This document shows, piece by piece, positions 25,646 through 34,530 of a stretch of DNA of 64,000 nucleotides. Positions within the stretch are counted from its first letter, which is position 1. Each line of letters starts with the position of its first letter. A program made the translations under genes and the position numbers. The notes beneath the pieces were generated by a model. That model saw only the letters and a program-made list of their open reading frames with translations. It ran no database searches and was not told the origin of the DNA. Origin of the DNA: Pseudomonas koreensis (GTDB lineage: Bacteria > Pseudomonadota > Gammaproteobacteria > Pseudomonadales > Pseudomonadaceae); assembly GCF_012986595.1 (NCBI RefSeq), contig NZ_JAAQYM010000001.1:806001-870000 (forward strand), given 5' to 3'.

Positions 25646-27976
25646 ATGCACCCGACCCGCCTCACGCCACTGGCCCGCAGCCTGCGTCATCTCGTTCTCG
25701 GCGCCAGCCTGAGCTTCAGCGCCCTGCCCGCCCTGGCCGCCGAAACCAAGGCCTATCACATCGCCCCGGCGTCGCTGGAAAACGCCCTCAACCAGTTTGG
25801 TCGTGAAGCCGGCGTGCTCATTTCCTTCGGCTCGCAGATCACCCACGGCGTGCAAAGCCGTGGCCTGGAAGGCAGCTACACCGCTGCGCAAGGTCTCGAT
25901 GCCCTGCTCGAAGGCACCGGTCTGCAAGCCCGCGCCGAGGGCGACAATGCCTTCAGCCTGCAACCGGTGAGCGACACCGCGCTGGAGCTGGACACCTCGA
26001 CAGTCGTTGGCGACTGGCTCGGCGACGCGGCGCAGGTCAACGTCTTCGAGCATCCGGGCGCCCGCGACGTGATCCGCCGCGAAGACTTCGAACGTCAGGG
26101 CGCGACTCAGGCGCGCGACGTGCTCAACCGCATTCCCGGGGTCAACGCCCCGGAAAACAATGGCACCGGCAGTCACGACATGGCGCTGAACTTCGGCATC
26201 CGTGGCCTCAACCCACGGCTGGCGGCGCGCTCGACGGTGCTGATGGACGGCATTCCCGTGCCCTTCGCCCCTTATGGTCAGCCGCAGTTGTCGTTTGCGC
26301 CGATCAGCATGGGCAACATGGATGCGGTGGACGTGGTGCGTGGCGGCGGCGCCGTGCGTTATGGCCCGCAGAACGTCGGTGGCGTGGTCAACTTCGTGAC
26401 CCGCGCCATCCCCGACGAACCGACGGTCAAGGGCGGCTTCCAGACGGAAACCAGCCCGTCGTCGAGCCATGACGGCTTCAAGACCAGCGCCAACCTGCTC
26501 GCGGGCGGCACCAATGACAATGGCCTGGGCGGCGCGCTGCTGTACTCCGGCACCCGGGGCGGCGACTGGCGTGAACACAGCGATACCGAGATTGACGACC
26601 TGATCCTCAAGGGCAAATACCAGCTCGACGAGGCCAACAGCTTCAACGCCATGGCCCAGTATTACGAGGGCAAGGCCGATATGCCCGGCGGCCTCAACGT
26701 CGCCGATTACGACGCTGATCCGTATCAGTCAACACGCCCGAAAGACCAGTTCTGGGGCCGTCGGACGATGTTCAACTTCGGCTATCGCTATCAGGAAGAC
26801 CGTCGCGAATTCACCGCCAACACCTTCTTCACCAAGACCCTGCGCAGCGGTTATCTGGATCAGGGCAGCTTCCTCTCGCTGTCGCCGCGCGAGTACTGGG
26901 TACGCGGTTTCGAAACCCGGTTCGCCCAAGGCTTCGATCTCGGCCCGACCAGCCATGAAGTCGGCGTCGGCTACCGCTACATCAACGAGGCCGGCCATGA
27001 GTTGCGCTACCGCACGCCGATCAGCAGCAACCAATACCCGACCACCGACAGCCGCAACGACCGCGACACTCGGGGTGGCACCGAAGCCAATGCATTGTTC
27101 GTCGACGACCGCATCGACATCGGCAAATGGACCATCACCCCGGGCGTGCGCTACGAGATGATCGAGTCGCAGCAGACCAACAACCTGACCAACGCCAAAT
27201 ACAAGGGCGACTACAACACCGCGCTGCCAGCGCTGAACGTGCTGTATCACCTGAGCGACAGCTGGAATCTGTACGCCAACACCGAAGGCTCATTCGGCAG
27301 CGTGCAGTACAGCCAGATGCCCAATCGCGTGAGCAGCGGCGAAGTCAAACCGGAGAAGGCCCGCACCTGGGAACTCGGCACCCGTTACGACAACGGCGCC
27401 CTGCGAGCGGAAATCGGCGCATTCCTGATCAACTTCGACAACCAGTACGAAAGCAACCAGACCAACGATTCGGTGATCGCCCGTGGCGAGACCCGCCATC
27501 AAGGCATCGAGACCAGCGTCAATTACGCACTGGATGCCTTGAGCCCGGCGCTGGCCGGTTTCGATGTGTACGCGACTTACGCCTACGTCGACGCGACCAT
27601 CCGCGAAGACGGGCCGAACAAGGGCAACCGCGTGCCGTTCTCGTCGAAACACAAAGGCACGATTGGCGTCGGTTATACCGAAGGGCCGTGGAAGCTGAAT
27701 CTGGATAGCAGCTTCCAGAGCGACCAGTTTGCCGACAACGCCAACACCTCGACAGAAAGCGCCGACGGCAGCACTGGCAAGATCCCGGGCTACATGCTGT
27801 TCAGCAGCCGTGCGGGTTACGACTTTGGCCCGCAACTGTCGGATTTGAATGTGGCGGTGGGGGTGAAGAACATCTTCAACACCCAGTACTTCACCCGCTC
27901 GTTCGATGACAACAACAAGGGCAAGTACGTGGGTGAGCCGCGCACGGTTTATGTGCAGACGTCTGTAGCTTTCTAA
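25646..27976 (+). CDS. fecA: TonB-dependent Fe(III)-dicitrate receptor FecA
   Basis: A 776-residue outer-membrane receptor from the ATG at 25646, with AGGA about nine bases upstream; the longer open frame crosses a REP element. Signal peptide (to about ALAAE, residue 33), STN domain (YHIAPASLENALNQFGREAG, GVLISFGSQ), plug with the FecA hallmark TVLMDGIPVPFAPYGQPQL and VVRGGGAVRYGPQNVGGVV, and a barrel ending in a terminal Phe (YVQTSVAF). The neighbouring fecI-fecR pair and the STN domain give the full surface-signalling system. Imports ferric citrate with TonB energy. Confidence 0.92.
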   Translation: MHPTRLTPLARSLRHLVLGASLSFSALPALAAETKAYHIAPASLENALNQFGREAGVLISFGSQITHGVQSRGLEGSYTAAQGLDALLEGTGLQARAEGDNAFSLQPVSDTALELDTSTVVGDWLGDAAQVNVFEHPGARDVIRREDFERQGATQARDVLNRIPGVNAPENNGTGSHDMALNFGIRGLNPRLAARSTVLMDGIPVPFAPYGQPQLSFAPISMGNMDAVDVVRGGGAVRYGPQNVGGVVNFVTRAIPDEPTVKGGFQTETSPSSSHDGFKTSANLLAGGTNDNGLGGALLYSGTRGGDWREHSDTEIDDLILKGKYQLDEANSFNAMAQYYEGKADMPGGLNVADYDADPYQSTRPKDQFWGRRTMFNFGYRYQEDRREFTANTFFTKTLRSGYLDQGSFLSLSPREYWVRGFETRFAQGFDLGPTSHEVGVGYRYINEAGHELRYRTPISSNQYPTTDSRNDRDTRGGTEANALFVDDRIDIGKWTITPGVRYEMIESQQTNNLTNAKYKGDYNTALPALNVLYHLSDSWNLYANTEGSFGSVQYSQMPNRVSSGEVKPEKARTWELGTRYDNGALRAEIGAFLINFDNQYESNQTNDSVIARGETRHQGIETSVNYALDALSPALAGFDVYATYAYVDATIREDGPNKGNRVPFSSKHKGTIGVGYTEGPWKLNLDSSFQSDQFADNANTSTESADGSTGKIPGYMLFSSRAGYDFGPQLSDLNVAVGVKNIFNTQYFTRSFDDNNKGKYVGEPRTVYVQTSVAF

Positions 27977-27981
27977 AAAAA

Positions 27982-28114
27982 CTGTGGCGAGGGAGCTGCT
28001 CCCGCTCGGCTGCGAAGCAGACGTAAATCCTGCTAATGCGGTCTGGCTGTTGGACGCCTTTGCAGGTGTTGGGGCCGCTTCGCCGCCCAGCGGGAGCAAG
28101 CTCCCTCGCCACAC
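27982..28114. repeat. REP doublet (GTGGCGAGGGAGCTTGCTCCC family)
   Basis: GTGGCGAGGGAGCTGCTCCC (one base lost from the consensus) and the intact inverted arm, about 90 bases apart, between the convergent fecA and HPF-like genes. Confidence 0.85.
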
Positions 28115-28130
28115 TGTTCAGCAACACAAA

Positions 28131-28160
28131 CAAAAACGGGCCTGCTTGCGCAGGCCCGTT
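28131..28160 (-). terminator. Terminator of the HPF/RaiA-like gene
   Basis: AACGGGCCTG (28135-28144) and CAGGCCCGTT (28151-28160) form a 10-bp stem with a six-base loop; read on the minus strand, it is followed by TTTTTG. Confidence 0.85.
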
Positions 28161-28189
28161 CTCATGGGGTGGCTTGAAAAATCAGCGCA

Positions 28190-28594
28190 TCAACTGTTGA
28201 TCGCTGCCTGTTCATTCTCGAGAAATTCTTCCTCCAGCAGTGCGTCATTCGCCTTGCTGAATGGCACGATGGCGGCGCGGGGTTTGCCCCGCAGTTTGCC
28301 AAACAGGTGCTCCAGCGCGTGTTCCAGTTTTTCGGCTGCACCGTCGATCGCCTGTTCCAGCGAATCGGCTTTATGGGTGACGGAAATCGGTTGATGGCCT
28401 TTTGGCCGCGCTTCCAGTTGGCAGCGCAAGTCATGGGGACCTGGTTTGTCACCGTTCTCGTCGCTCAGGTGGACTTCGACACGGGTCAGGTCTTCTTCAT
28501 AACGTTCGAGCGTGCTCTCAATGGTTGTACGTACCCACTCCTCCAGTCGTTGACTACTTTGAATATGGTTATCGCTGTTGACTTGGATTTGCAT
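28190..28594 (-). CDS. HPF/RaiA-family ribosome-associated protein
   Basis: A 134-residue protein starting MQIQVNSDNHIQSSQRLEEWV. The beta-alpha-beta arrangement with RVEVHLSDENGDKPGPHDLRC, split here for length, and KADSLEQAIDGAAEKLEHAL matches the S30AE/sigma-54-modulation family that binds 30S subunits and promotes hibernation. The C-terminal tail (RAAIVPFSKANDALLEEEF) is longer than in the short HPF of Pseudomonas and lacks the long-HPF dimer domain, so this is an extra paralogue, not the rpoN-linked hpf gene. It stands alone with its own terminator. Confidence 0.82.
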   Translation of the reverse strand: MQIQVNSDNHIQSSQRLEEWVRTTIESTLERYEEDLTRVEVHLSDENGDKPGPHDLRCQLEARPKGHQPISVTHKADSLEQAIDGAAEKLEHALEHLFGKLRGKPRAAIVPFSKANDALLEEEFLENEQAAINS

Positions 28595-28794
28595 AGTTCA
28601 TCCCTTATTTCAGCTAGCTCGCGAGAGGCCTTGAATTGAATTTCTTGACCTCTTGGTTACAACAATCGGCCCGACTGACGAACATTTCAACCCCTGAAAA
28701 AAGATAAATATTCATTCGCAAAAAAAGCCGGACAACCGAGCAAGTCACTGGTAAGGTCGGGAGTTGGGTCGCCACGCAACCCTGCAAAATCTGC

Positions 28795-29742
28795 TCACAA
28801 TTGCCCGTCGTTCAACGGGTGCAAGCTGCGGAAAATCGCCGCTTCCTCCACCAGCCAGTCATGTACGGCACGCACGCCCGGATGGCTCAACGCCCCCGGC
28901 GCATACAACAAAACGTAACGTTTGTGATTGGGCACCGACAGCCCGAACGGCACAATCAAAGTCCCCCGCTCCAGCTCATCGTTGAGCAACGTCCGCCGGG
29001 CAATCGCCACACCCATGCCGGCGATGGCCGCTTCGATGGTCAGGTGATTGCGATTGAAGGTGTGGCCGCGCCGGACATCGGCGCCTTCGAAGCCGATCGC
29101 GTTGAGATAGAACTCCCATTCCGCATATTCGTAACTGCCGCGCCAGGCGGTGATGTCGTGCAGCAGCGGGAAATGCCCCAGATCCGCCGGCCCATGCAGC
29201 GGCGGGCGCCCACGCAGCAGGCTCGGCGCGCACACCGGGAAAATCTGCTCATCGAGCAAGGCTGTGGATAACAGTCCCGGGTAGCTGCCGTCGTTCAGGT
29301 CAATCGCCAGATCAAAGTCGCCCTCGTGCAACGGCACACTGCTGTCCTCGGCCACCAGGCGCAACTGGATGTCCGGATAGCGCTGTTGCAGGCGGGGCAG
29401 ACGCGGGGTCAGCCATTTGCTGAGGAACGACGGAATCGAGCGCACCCGCAGAATCCCGCTGATCATTCCGGCATCCAGTCGGCGCAATTCAGCATCGATG
29501 CTGCCGTAGGCCTCATTGACCGTAATCGCCAGCCGCTGCCCTTCCGCACTCAGTTCCACCCCCCGCGCCCGGCGGTGGAACAGGCGAAAGCCGAGGCGCT
29601 CTTCCAGTTGGCGAATCTGCTGACTGACGGCCCCCGGGGTGATGTGCAGTTCTTCTGCGCAACGGGTGAACGACAGGTGCCGCGCGGCACAGGAAAACAC
29701 CTGCAGCCAGACGTAGGTCTGGGCGTGCAATTGACGACTCAT
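28795..29742 (-). CDS. LysR-family regulator next to the serine genes
   Basis: A 315-residue protein of the GcvA-like LysR subgroup: FSCAARHLSFTRCAEELHI, then PGAVSQQIRQLEERLGFRLF and HRRARGVELSAEGQ; the remainder is the effector-binding domain (LAIDLNDGSYPGL, AIAGMGVAIARR). It is divergent from the L-serine deaminase gene with 135 bases between starts and a TTTAG-N5-CTAAA dyad just upstream of its own start. The likely target is the sda pair. The effector is presumably serine or a related compound, by inference. Confidence 0.87.
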   Translation of the reverse strand: MSRQLHAQTYVWLQVFSCAARHLSFTRCAEELHITPGAVSQQIRQLEERLGFRLFHRRARGVELSAEGQRLAITVNEAYGSIDAELRRLDAGMISGILRVRSIPSFLSKWLTPRLPRLQQRYPDIQLRLVAEDSSVPLHEGDFDLAIDLNDGSYPGLLSTALLDEQIFPVCAPSLLRGRPPLHGPADLGHFPLLHDITAWRGSYEYAEWEFYLNAIGFEGADVRRGHTFNRNHLTIEAAIAGMGVAIARRTLLNDELERGTLIVPFGLSVPNHKRYVLLYAPGALSHPGVRAVHDWLVEEAAIFRSLHPLNDGQL

Positions 29743-29744
29743 CG

Positions 29745-29759
29745 TTTAGTCCTGCTAAA
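29745..29759. promoter_or_regulatory. Dyad TTTAG-N5-CTAAA in the LysR/sda promoter region
   Basis: A perfect 5-bp inverted repeat with a five-base spacer, two bases upstream of the LysR start codon in the divergent region. Shape (T-N11-A) fits a LysR-type operator, most likely for autoregulation and sda control. Confidence 0.45.
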
Positions 29760-29877
29760 GGCTTTCTTAGGAAGTTTCGTTGGTCACGTAGGACCGAGGT
29801 AGGCAGTATCGCCGACATTGCGCTTGTCCTACAAAAAATGGCAGCGATTCCTACTCCATTGCTTGTAAGGGTTTAGC

Positions 29878-31254
29878 ATGGCTATCAGTGTTTTCGATCT
29901 ATTCAAAGTCGGCATCGGTCCGTCCAGTTCCCACACCGTCGGCCCGATGCGTGCCGCAGCTACCTTCGCCGAGGCGTTGATCGACCAACGGTTGCTCAAC
30001 GATGTACGTCGGGTAGAAATCCGTTTGTACGGTTCGCTGTCGGCCACCGGTATTGGCCACGCCACCGACCGCGCCACGCTCATGGGGCTGATGGGCGAAT
30101 GGCCGGACAGCGTTGATCCGGCGACCATCGACCCGCGCATCCAGCACCTGCGCGAAAGCGGTCTGCTGTCGCTGGCCGGGCAGCGAGACATTGCCTTCAA
30201 CTGGCAGCACGATCTCCTGCTGCTGGACGAGAGCCTGCCCTACCACCCCAACGCCATGTCGCTGACAGCCTTTGGCGAAAGCGCCGAGTTGTTCACGCAA
30301 ACGTACTACTCGATCGGCGGCGGTTTCATCATCGAAGCGGCGGAAGCCGAATCCGGTGTCGCCCCTGCCGGTGACGTCGTGCTGCCCTATGACTTTTCCA
30401 GCGCCGCCGAACTCCTCAGTCTGTGCAAGCAGCACGACTTGCGGGTCTCGGAGCTGATGATGGCCAACGAACGGGCCTGGCGCAGCGACGATGAAATTCG
30501 CCAAGGCCTGCTGCACATCTGGTCGGTGATGCGCGAGTGCGTCGAACAGGGCCTGCGCCACGAAGGCATCCTGCCCGGCGGGCTGAACGTGCCACGCCGT
30601 GCGGCGAAACTGCACCGCAGCCTGCTGGAAATCGGCAAGCCGAACGTGATCAGTTCGACGCTGTCGGCGATGGAGTGGGTCAACCTGTTCGCCCTCGCCG
30701 TCAACGAAGAGAACGCGGCCGGCGGGCGCATGGTGACCGCGCCGACCAACGGTGCGGCCGGGATCATTCCGGCGGTGCTGCACTACTACATGAAATTCAA
30801 TCCGGACGCGTCCGACGATGATGTCGTCGCGTTCTTCATGGGCGCCGCCGCCGTCGGCATTCTGTGTAAGAAAAATGCCTCGATCTCCGGCGCCGAAGTC
30901 GGCTGCCAGGGCGAGGTCGGTTCGGCCTGCGCCATGGCCGCTGCGGGCCTGGCCGAAGTGCTCGGCGCCACCCCCGAGCAACTGGAAAACGCCGCCGAAA
31001 TCGGCCTGGAACACAACCTCGGGCTGACCTGTGACCCGGTCGGCGGCCTGGTGCAGGTGCCGTGCATCGAGCGCAACGCCATCGCCGCGGTGAAAGCGAT
31101 CAACGCCACACAAATGGCCCTGCGCGGCGACGGCAAACATTTCATTTCCCTCGACCGGGTGATCCGCACCATGCGCGATACCGGCGCCGACATGCACGAC
31201 AAATACAAAGAGACTTCACGGGGCGGCCTGGCCGTGAGCTGGGTGGAGTGCTGA
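29878..31254 (+). CDS. sdaB: L-serine ammonia-lyase (iron-sulfur type, single chain)
   Basis: A 458-residue protein. The N-terminal beta-chain-like part starts ISVFDLFKVGIGPSSSHTVG, and the C-terminal catalytic part has cysteines placed for a [4Fe-4S] cluster (GILCKKNASISGAEVGCQGE, split for length; GLTCDPVGGLVQVPCIERN). Family role: deaminates L-serine to pyruvate and ammonia in the cytoplasm. The serine transporter gene follows after 86 bases, the same pairing as sdaC-sdaB of E. coli. The symbol is chosen from that pairing; sdaA would be equally defensible. The divergent LysR gene probably regulates both. Confidence 0.88.
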   Translation: MAISVFDLFKVGIGPSSSHTVGPMRAAATFAEALIDQRLLNDVRRVEIRLYGSLSATGIGHATDRATLMGLMGEWPDSVDPATIDPRIQHLRESGLLSLAGQRDIAFNWQHDLLLLDESLPYHPNAMSLTAFGESAELFTQTYYSIGGGFIIEAAEAESGVAPAGDVVLPYDFSSAAELLSLCKQHDLRVSELMMANERAWRSDDEIRQGLLHIWSVMRECVEQGLRHEGILPGGLNVPRRAAKLHRSLLEIGKPNVISSTLSAMEWVNLFALAVNEENAAGGRMVTAPTNGAAGIIPAVLHYYMKFNPDASDDDVVAFFMGAAAVGILCKKNASISGAEVGCQGEVGSACAMAAAGLAEVLGATPEQLENAAEIGLEHNLGLTCDPVGGLVQVPCIERNAIAAVKAINATQMALRGDGKHFISLDRVIRTMRDTGADMHDKYKETSRGGLAVSWVEC

Positions 31255-31340
31255 CGCGCATTCCCTGACCGCCCCGGCCGGTCGCAACTTGCGGCCGGCC
31301 AACCGTGAGCCCGAGCAAAAATAATAACGAGGCAAAAACG

Positions 31341-32642
31341 ATGACCGATGTACGTACACCTGCTGCCGAAAATCCCGCTGTAGATATCCCTCGCAACACC
31401 GAAACGGCCGACAAGGGCTGGAGCAAAGCCGACACCACCTGGATGCTCGGCCTGTACGGCACGGCGATCGGTGCCGGCACCTTATTCCTGCCGATCAACG
31501 CCGGTGTCGGCGGTTTCTGGCCGTTGCTGATTCTGGCGCTGCTGGCGTTCCCGATGACCTTCTTCGCCCACCGGGGCCTGACCCGCTTTGTGTTATCCGG
31601 GCGTTCGGGCGACATCACCGAAGTCGTCGAAGAGCACTTCGGCATCGGTGCCGGCAAGCTGATCACCCTCCTGTATTTCTTCGCGATCTTCCCGATCCTG
31701 CTGGTGTACAGCGTCGCGCTGACCAACACCCTGAGCAGTTTTCTCGAACACCAGTTACACATCGCCCCACCACCCCGGGCGGTCCTGTCACTGGCGCTGA
31801 TCCTCGGCCTGATGGCGATCGTGCGCTGCGGGCAGAACGTGATCGTCAAAGCCATGAGCGTGCTGGTCTACCCGTTCGTCGCCGCCCTGCTGTTGCTCGG
31901 TCTGAGCCTGATCCCCAACTGGAACGGCGCGTTCTTTGCCAGCGCTCAAGAGGCGATGCCGCTGTCGACGTTCCTCAAGACCCTGTGGCTGGCGATTCCG
32001 GTGATGGTGTTCTCGTTCAACCATTCGCCGATCATCTCGGCGTTCGCCGTTGACCAGAAGCAGCGCTACGGCGCCCAGGCCGAGCGCAAGAGCAGCGGCA
32101 TCCTCGCCATGGCCCACGGCATGATGGTGGTGACGGTGATGTTCTTCTGCTTCAGTTGCGTGCTGGCGCTGTCACCGGCGGATCTGGCCGCGGCGAAGGC
32201 GCAGAACATTTCGATCCTGTCGTACCTGGCCAACCACTTCCAGACCCCGGTCATCGCTTACGCCGCCCCGCTGATCGCGCTGGTGGCGATCACCAAATCC
32301 TTCCTCGGCCACTACATCGGCGCCAGCGAAGGCTTTCAGGGCATGATCGTCAAAAGCCTGCGCGGTCGAGGCAAGGTGATGTCGGCAAGCTGGCTGAACC
32401 GTGCGACCGCACTGTTCATGATCCTCAGCTGCTGGGCCGTCGCCACCTTCAACCCGAGCATCCTCGGAATGATCGAAACCCTTGGCGGGCCGGTCATCGC
32501 TTGCCTGTTGTTCCTGATGCCGATGTACGCCATCCGCCGCGTGCCAGCCTTGCGCCAGTATTCGGGACAGGTGTCTAACGTGTTCGTGGTGCTGATCGGC
32601 TTGATTGCACTGTCGGCGATCATCTATTCGGTTCTGCCCTGA
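31341..32642 (+). CDS. sdaC: Serine/proton symporter, HAAAP family
   Basis: A 433-residue protein from the ATG at 31341, with CGAGG eight bases upstream. About eleven hydrophobic helices; the start TWMLGLYGTAIGAGTLFLP is the HAAAP (SdaC/TdcC/YhaO) signature, and SFNHSPIISAFAVDQKQRYG is a conserved loop of the group. Imports L-serine (or threonine) with protons at the inner membrane. It follows the serine deaminase gene and is closed by a strong terminator, so the two form a serine uptake and catabolism operon. Confidence 0.88.
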   Translation: MTDVRTPAAENPAVDIPRNTETADKGWSKADTTWMLGLYGTAIGAGTLFLPINAGVGGFWPLLILALLAFPMTFFAHRGLTRFVLSGRSGDITEVVEEHFGIGAGKLITLLYFFAIFPILLVYSVALTNTLSSFLEHQLHIAPPPRAVLSLALILGLMAIVRCGQNVIVKAMSVLVYPFVAALLLLGLSLIPNWNGAFFASAQEAMPLSTFLKTLWLAIPVMVFSFNHSPIISAFAVDQKQRYGAQAERKSSGILAMAHGMMVVTVMFFCFSCVLALSPADLAAAKAQNISILSYLANHFQTPVIAYAAPLIALVAITKSFLGHYIGASEGFQGMIVKSLRGRGKVMSASWLNRATALFMILSCWAVATFNPSILGMIETLGGPVIACLLFLMPMYAIRRVPALRQYSGQVSNVFVVLIGLIALSAIIYSVLP

Positions 32643-32662
32643 AACGGGCCATAAACAAACAA

Positions 32663-32687
32663 GGCGAGCTGTGTGCTCGCCTTTTTT
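32663..32687 (+). terminator. Terminator after the serine operon
   Basis: GGCGAGC (32663-32669) and GCTCGCC (32675-32681), loop TGTGT, then six T. Confidence 0.9.
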
Positions 32688-32739
32688 ATGCCGTATTCAT
32701 TGTTCGACAATTTTCCCGGCACAGCCCTTGCTACACACC

Positions 32740-32833
32740 TGTAGGAGCTCCCGAGGGCTGCAATCTTTTGATCTTCGTGACCGACATCAAAACATTGAAG
32801 ATCAAAAAATCGCAGCCTGCGACAGCGCCTACA
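32740..32833. repeat. REP doublet, partly decayed (GATCGCAGCC family)
   Basis: TGTAGGAGCTCCCGAGGGCT and an imperfect inverted arm (ATCGCAGCCTGCGACAGCG), with a second inner stem GATCTTC/GAAGATC. Confidence 0.78.
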
Positions 32834-32941
32834 CAGAAGCACTTGGCGAAATGGCCACGGAATGGCCGATGGTCCGGTATGGCGAACCAACCCGATCACG
32901 GCCGGTCAACAACTGCACGTTCAATCAGGCGGTGACGCATC

Positions 32942-33259
32942 ATGGACAACCCTTTTCAGATCATTACCGATGCCTTCGCGCCGGACTATCAGATCAACCT
33001 GAGCATTCAGGGGCTGGACGGCAGCATCATGCTGACCCTGTCGGACAGGGGCCGCATCGTGGCCAAACGCATGATCAGCAGCGAACAACGCAACGATCCA
33101 GAGCGCTTGAAGCGACTGGTGCAAAGCATTCAATTCGGCATCGCCATCGAACAGGGCCACAGCGCCATGGCGATCCTCGAAGCGATGACCAGCGGCGCCG
33201 GGCTGCCGCCGCCACCGCAGCCAATCGACGGCCAGTCTCGACCGTCGGCAGGTCTTTAG
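32942..33259 (+). CDS. DUF3509-family small protein
   Basis: A 105-residue protein beginning MDNPFQIITDAFAPDYQINL and continuing SIQGLDGSIMLTLSD, the pattern of the Pseudomonas DUF3509 family. No signal peptide or membrane segment; a strand-rich N-terminal half with one helix (LKRLVQSIQFGIAIEQG). Function unknown. It converges on psiE and their last four bases overlap, so the two mRNAs are complementary at the 3' ends. Confidence 0.78.
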   Translation: MDNPFQIITDAFAPDYQINLSIQGLDGSIMLTLSDRGRIVAKRMISSEQRNDPERLKRLVQSIQFGIAIEQGHSAMAILEAMTSGAGLPPPPQPIDGQSRPSAGL

Positions 33260-33756
33260 AGCTCGCCCTTCTCGATCTCGGGGTGTTCGCCGGAACCGGC
33301 GCCGAGCTTGCGTTGCGGTTTCTCGATCTTCACCGAGGGAAATTGCGACGAGGCGTAACGCACCACCAGGATCGAGAACGCCAGCAGCAGAATCCCGCCG
33401 CACAGGTAGATGATGCCCATGTCCGGCGGGTTGTGGTGCGAGACGTTGGAGATCAGCAGACGGGTCAGCGCGGTGATCGCCACGTAGATCAGGAAGCGCA
33501 CCGGCATGTGGTTGGTCTTGAAGTAGATCCCGACCATTGCCCCCAATTCGAGATAGATGAACAGCAGCAGGATGTCATCGATTTTGATATGGCCCTCTTC
33601 GAGCATGCCGAGAAATTCCATCACCGCAGCCCACGCGGTGACCGCACCAATGGCGAACAGCGCCAGGTAGTGGAAGGTCTCGACGAACAGGTTGCCCAGG
33701 GACTCGGCCAGTTGATGCACGTTTTGCCGCAGTTTCTCGGCCCAGTTGATTTTCAC
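33256..33756 (-). CDS. psiE: PsiE-family phosphate-starvation-inducible membrane protein
   Basis: A 166-residue protein with four hydrophobic segments (YLALFAIGAVTAWAAVMEFL, ILLLFIYLELGAMVGIYF, RFLIYVAITALTRLLIS, GIIYLCGGILLLAFSILVV). The segment KTNHMPVRFLIYVAITALTR and the overall length match PsiE. Role unknown; in E. coli it is induced by phosphate and carbon starvation. I find no clear Pho box upstream, but a perfect 9-bp inverted repeat lies at 33809-33840. Confidence 0.85.
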   Translation of the reverse strand: MKINWAEKLRQNVHQLAESLGNLFVETFHYLALFAIGAVTAWAAVMEFLGMLEEGHIKIDDILLLFIYLELGAMVGIYFKTNHMPVRFLIYVAITALTRLLISNVSHHNPPDMGIIYLCGGILLLAFSILVVRYASSQFPSVKIEKPQRKLGAGSGEHPEIEKGEL

Positions 33757-33808
33757 GATGATGTTCCTTAGCCCGACTCGGGCGGATGATGCGTGTTGGA
33801 CGTGACGG

Positions 33809-33840
33809 TTTTCTGCACGTTTTGAGTTTCATGCAGAAAA
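33809..33840. promoter_or_regulatory. Perfect inverted repeat upstream of psiE
   Basis: TTTTCTGCA (33809-33817) and TGCAGAAAA (33832-33840) with 14 bases between, 53-84 bases before the psiE start. Could be an operator or a hairpin in the 5' leader. The rest of the 339-base gap (33757-34095) holds a single diverged REP-like arm near 33921-33950 and the LexA box of yebG. Confidence 0.4.
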
Positions 33841-34036
33841 GAGGCCACGCCATCATGGCGAGCTGGCGCAAAACCCGCGCCGTGGCGTTTGGTCGCACAT
33901 GCCAGCCTGGCATCCAAACCTGTAGGAGCGCGCCGGCTCGCGAATGGCCGCCAGACCATCATCCCCTGACAAACCCCGAATCCGGTCTACATTGAAAAGC
34001 CACTACCCAAAGCGCAGGGATTCGCTTATCCTTTCG

Positions 34037-34052
34037 CTGTATATAAATACAG
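34037..34052. promoter_or_regulatory. LexA (SOS) box of yebG
   Basis: CTGTATATAAATACAG fits the CTG-N10-CAG rule fully and differs from the ideal CTGTATATATATACAG at one base. It lies 43 bases before the yebG start. A DNA-damage-controlled promoter is expected here. Confidence 0.93.
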
Positions 34053-34095
34053 TAGTCGCTAAGACAACTAAATGTGAAGGCATGTGAGGTGGTGA

Positions 34096-34434
34096 ATGGC
34101 CGTCGAAGTGGTATACCGCAGCAGCCGAGATCTGGAGCGCTTGTTCATGGATAAAGCCGAAGCTGACCGTCATGACAAAATGCTCGAACTGGCCGAGATG
34201 CTGTCCGAAGTGTTGCAAAAAGCCGTGCCGTCGCTGAACGAGCAACAGGTTGAAGAAGTCGGGATCTACATGGCAAAGAACCGCGATGTGTTCGCCAAAG
34301 CCTTCAAGAGCCAGCCTGATGCGCTGTCCGAGCTGATCAACGCACCGGCCGAACCTGTGGCTGAAGTGGCTGAGTCGGCAGAATCCGATGAAGCGCCGGC
34401 CAAACCGGCAAAAGCGGCGAAAGCTGCCAAGTAA
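34096..34434 (+). CDS. yebG: YebG-family DNA-damage-inducible protein
   Basis: A 112-residue protein: AVEVVYRSSRDLERLFMDKA, AEADRHDKMLELAEMLSEVL, then an Ala/Pro/Lys-rich C-terminal tail (SDEAPAKPAKAAKAAK). N-terminal region and length match YebG, a LexA-regulated protein of unclear biochemical role. A near-perfect LexA box is placed at its promoter. The basic tail suggests nucleic-acid contact, by inference. Confidence 0.9.
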   Translation: MAVEVVYRSSRDLERLFMDKAEADRHDKMLELAEMLSEVLQKAVPSLNEQQVEEVGIYMAKNRDVFAKAFKSQPDALSELINAPAEPVAEVAESAESDEAPAKPAKAAKAAK

Positions 34435-34446
34435 TCGTCGCCTGAT

Positions 34447-34526
34447 CAAAAGATCGCAGCCTGCGGCAGCTCCTACATTTGGAATGTGTATTCCCTGTAG
34501 GAGCTGCCGAAGGCTGCGATCTTTTG
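34447..34526. repeat. REP doublet (GATCGCAGCC family)
   Basis: AAAAGATCGCAGCCTGCGG and its inverted copy between the convergent yebG and leucine-dehydrogenase-like genes; the right end is four bases from the latter's stop. Confidence 0.87.
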
Positions 34527-34530
34527 CATT

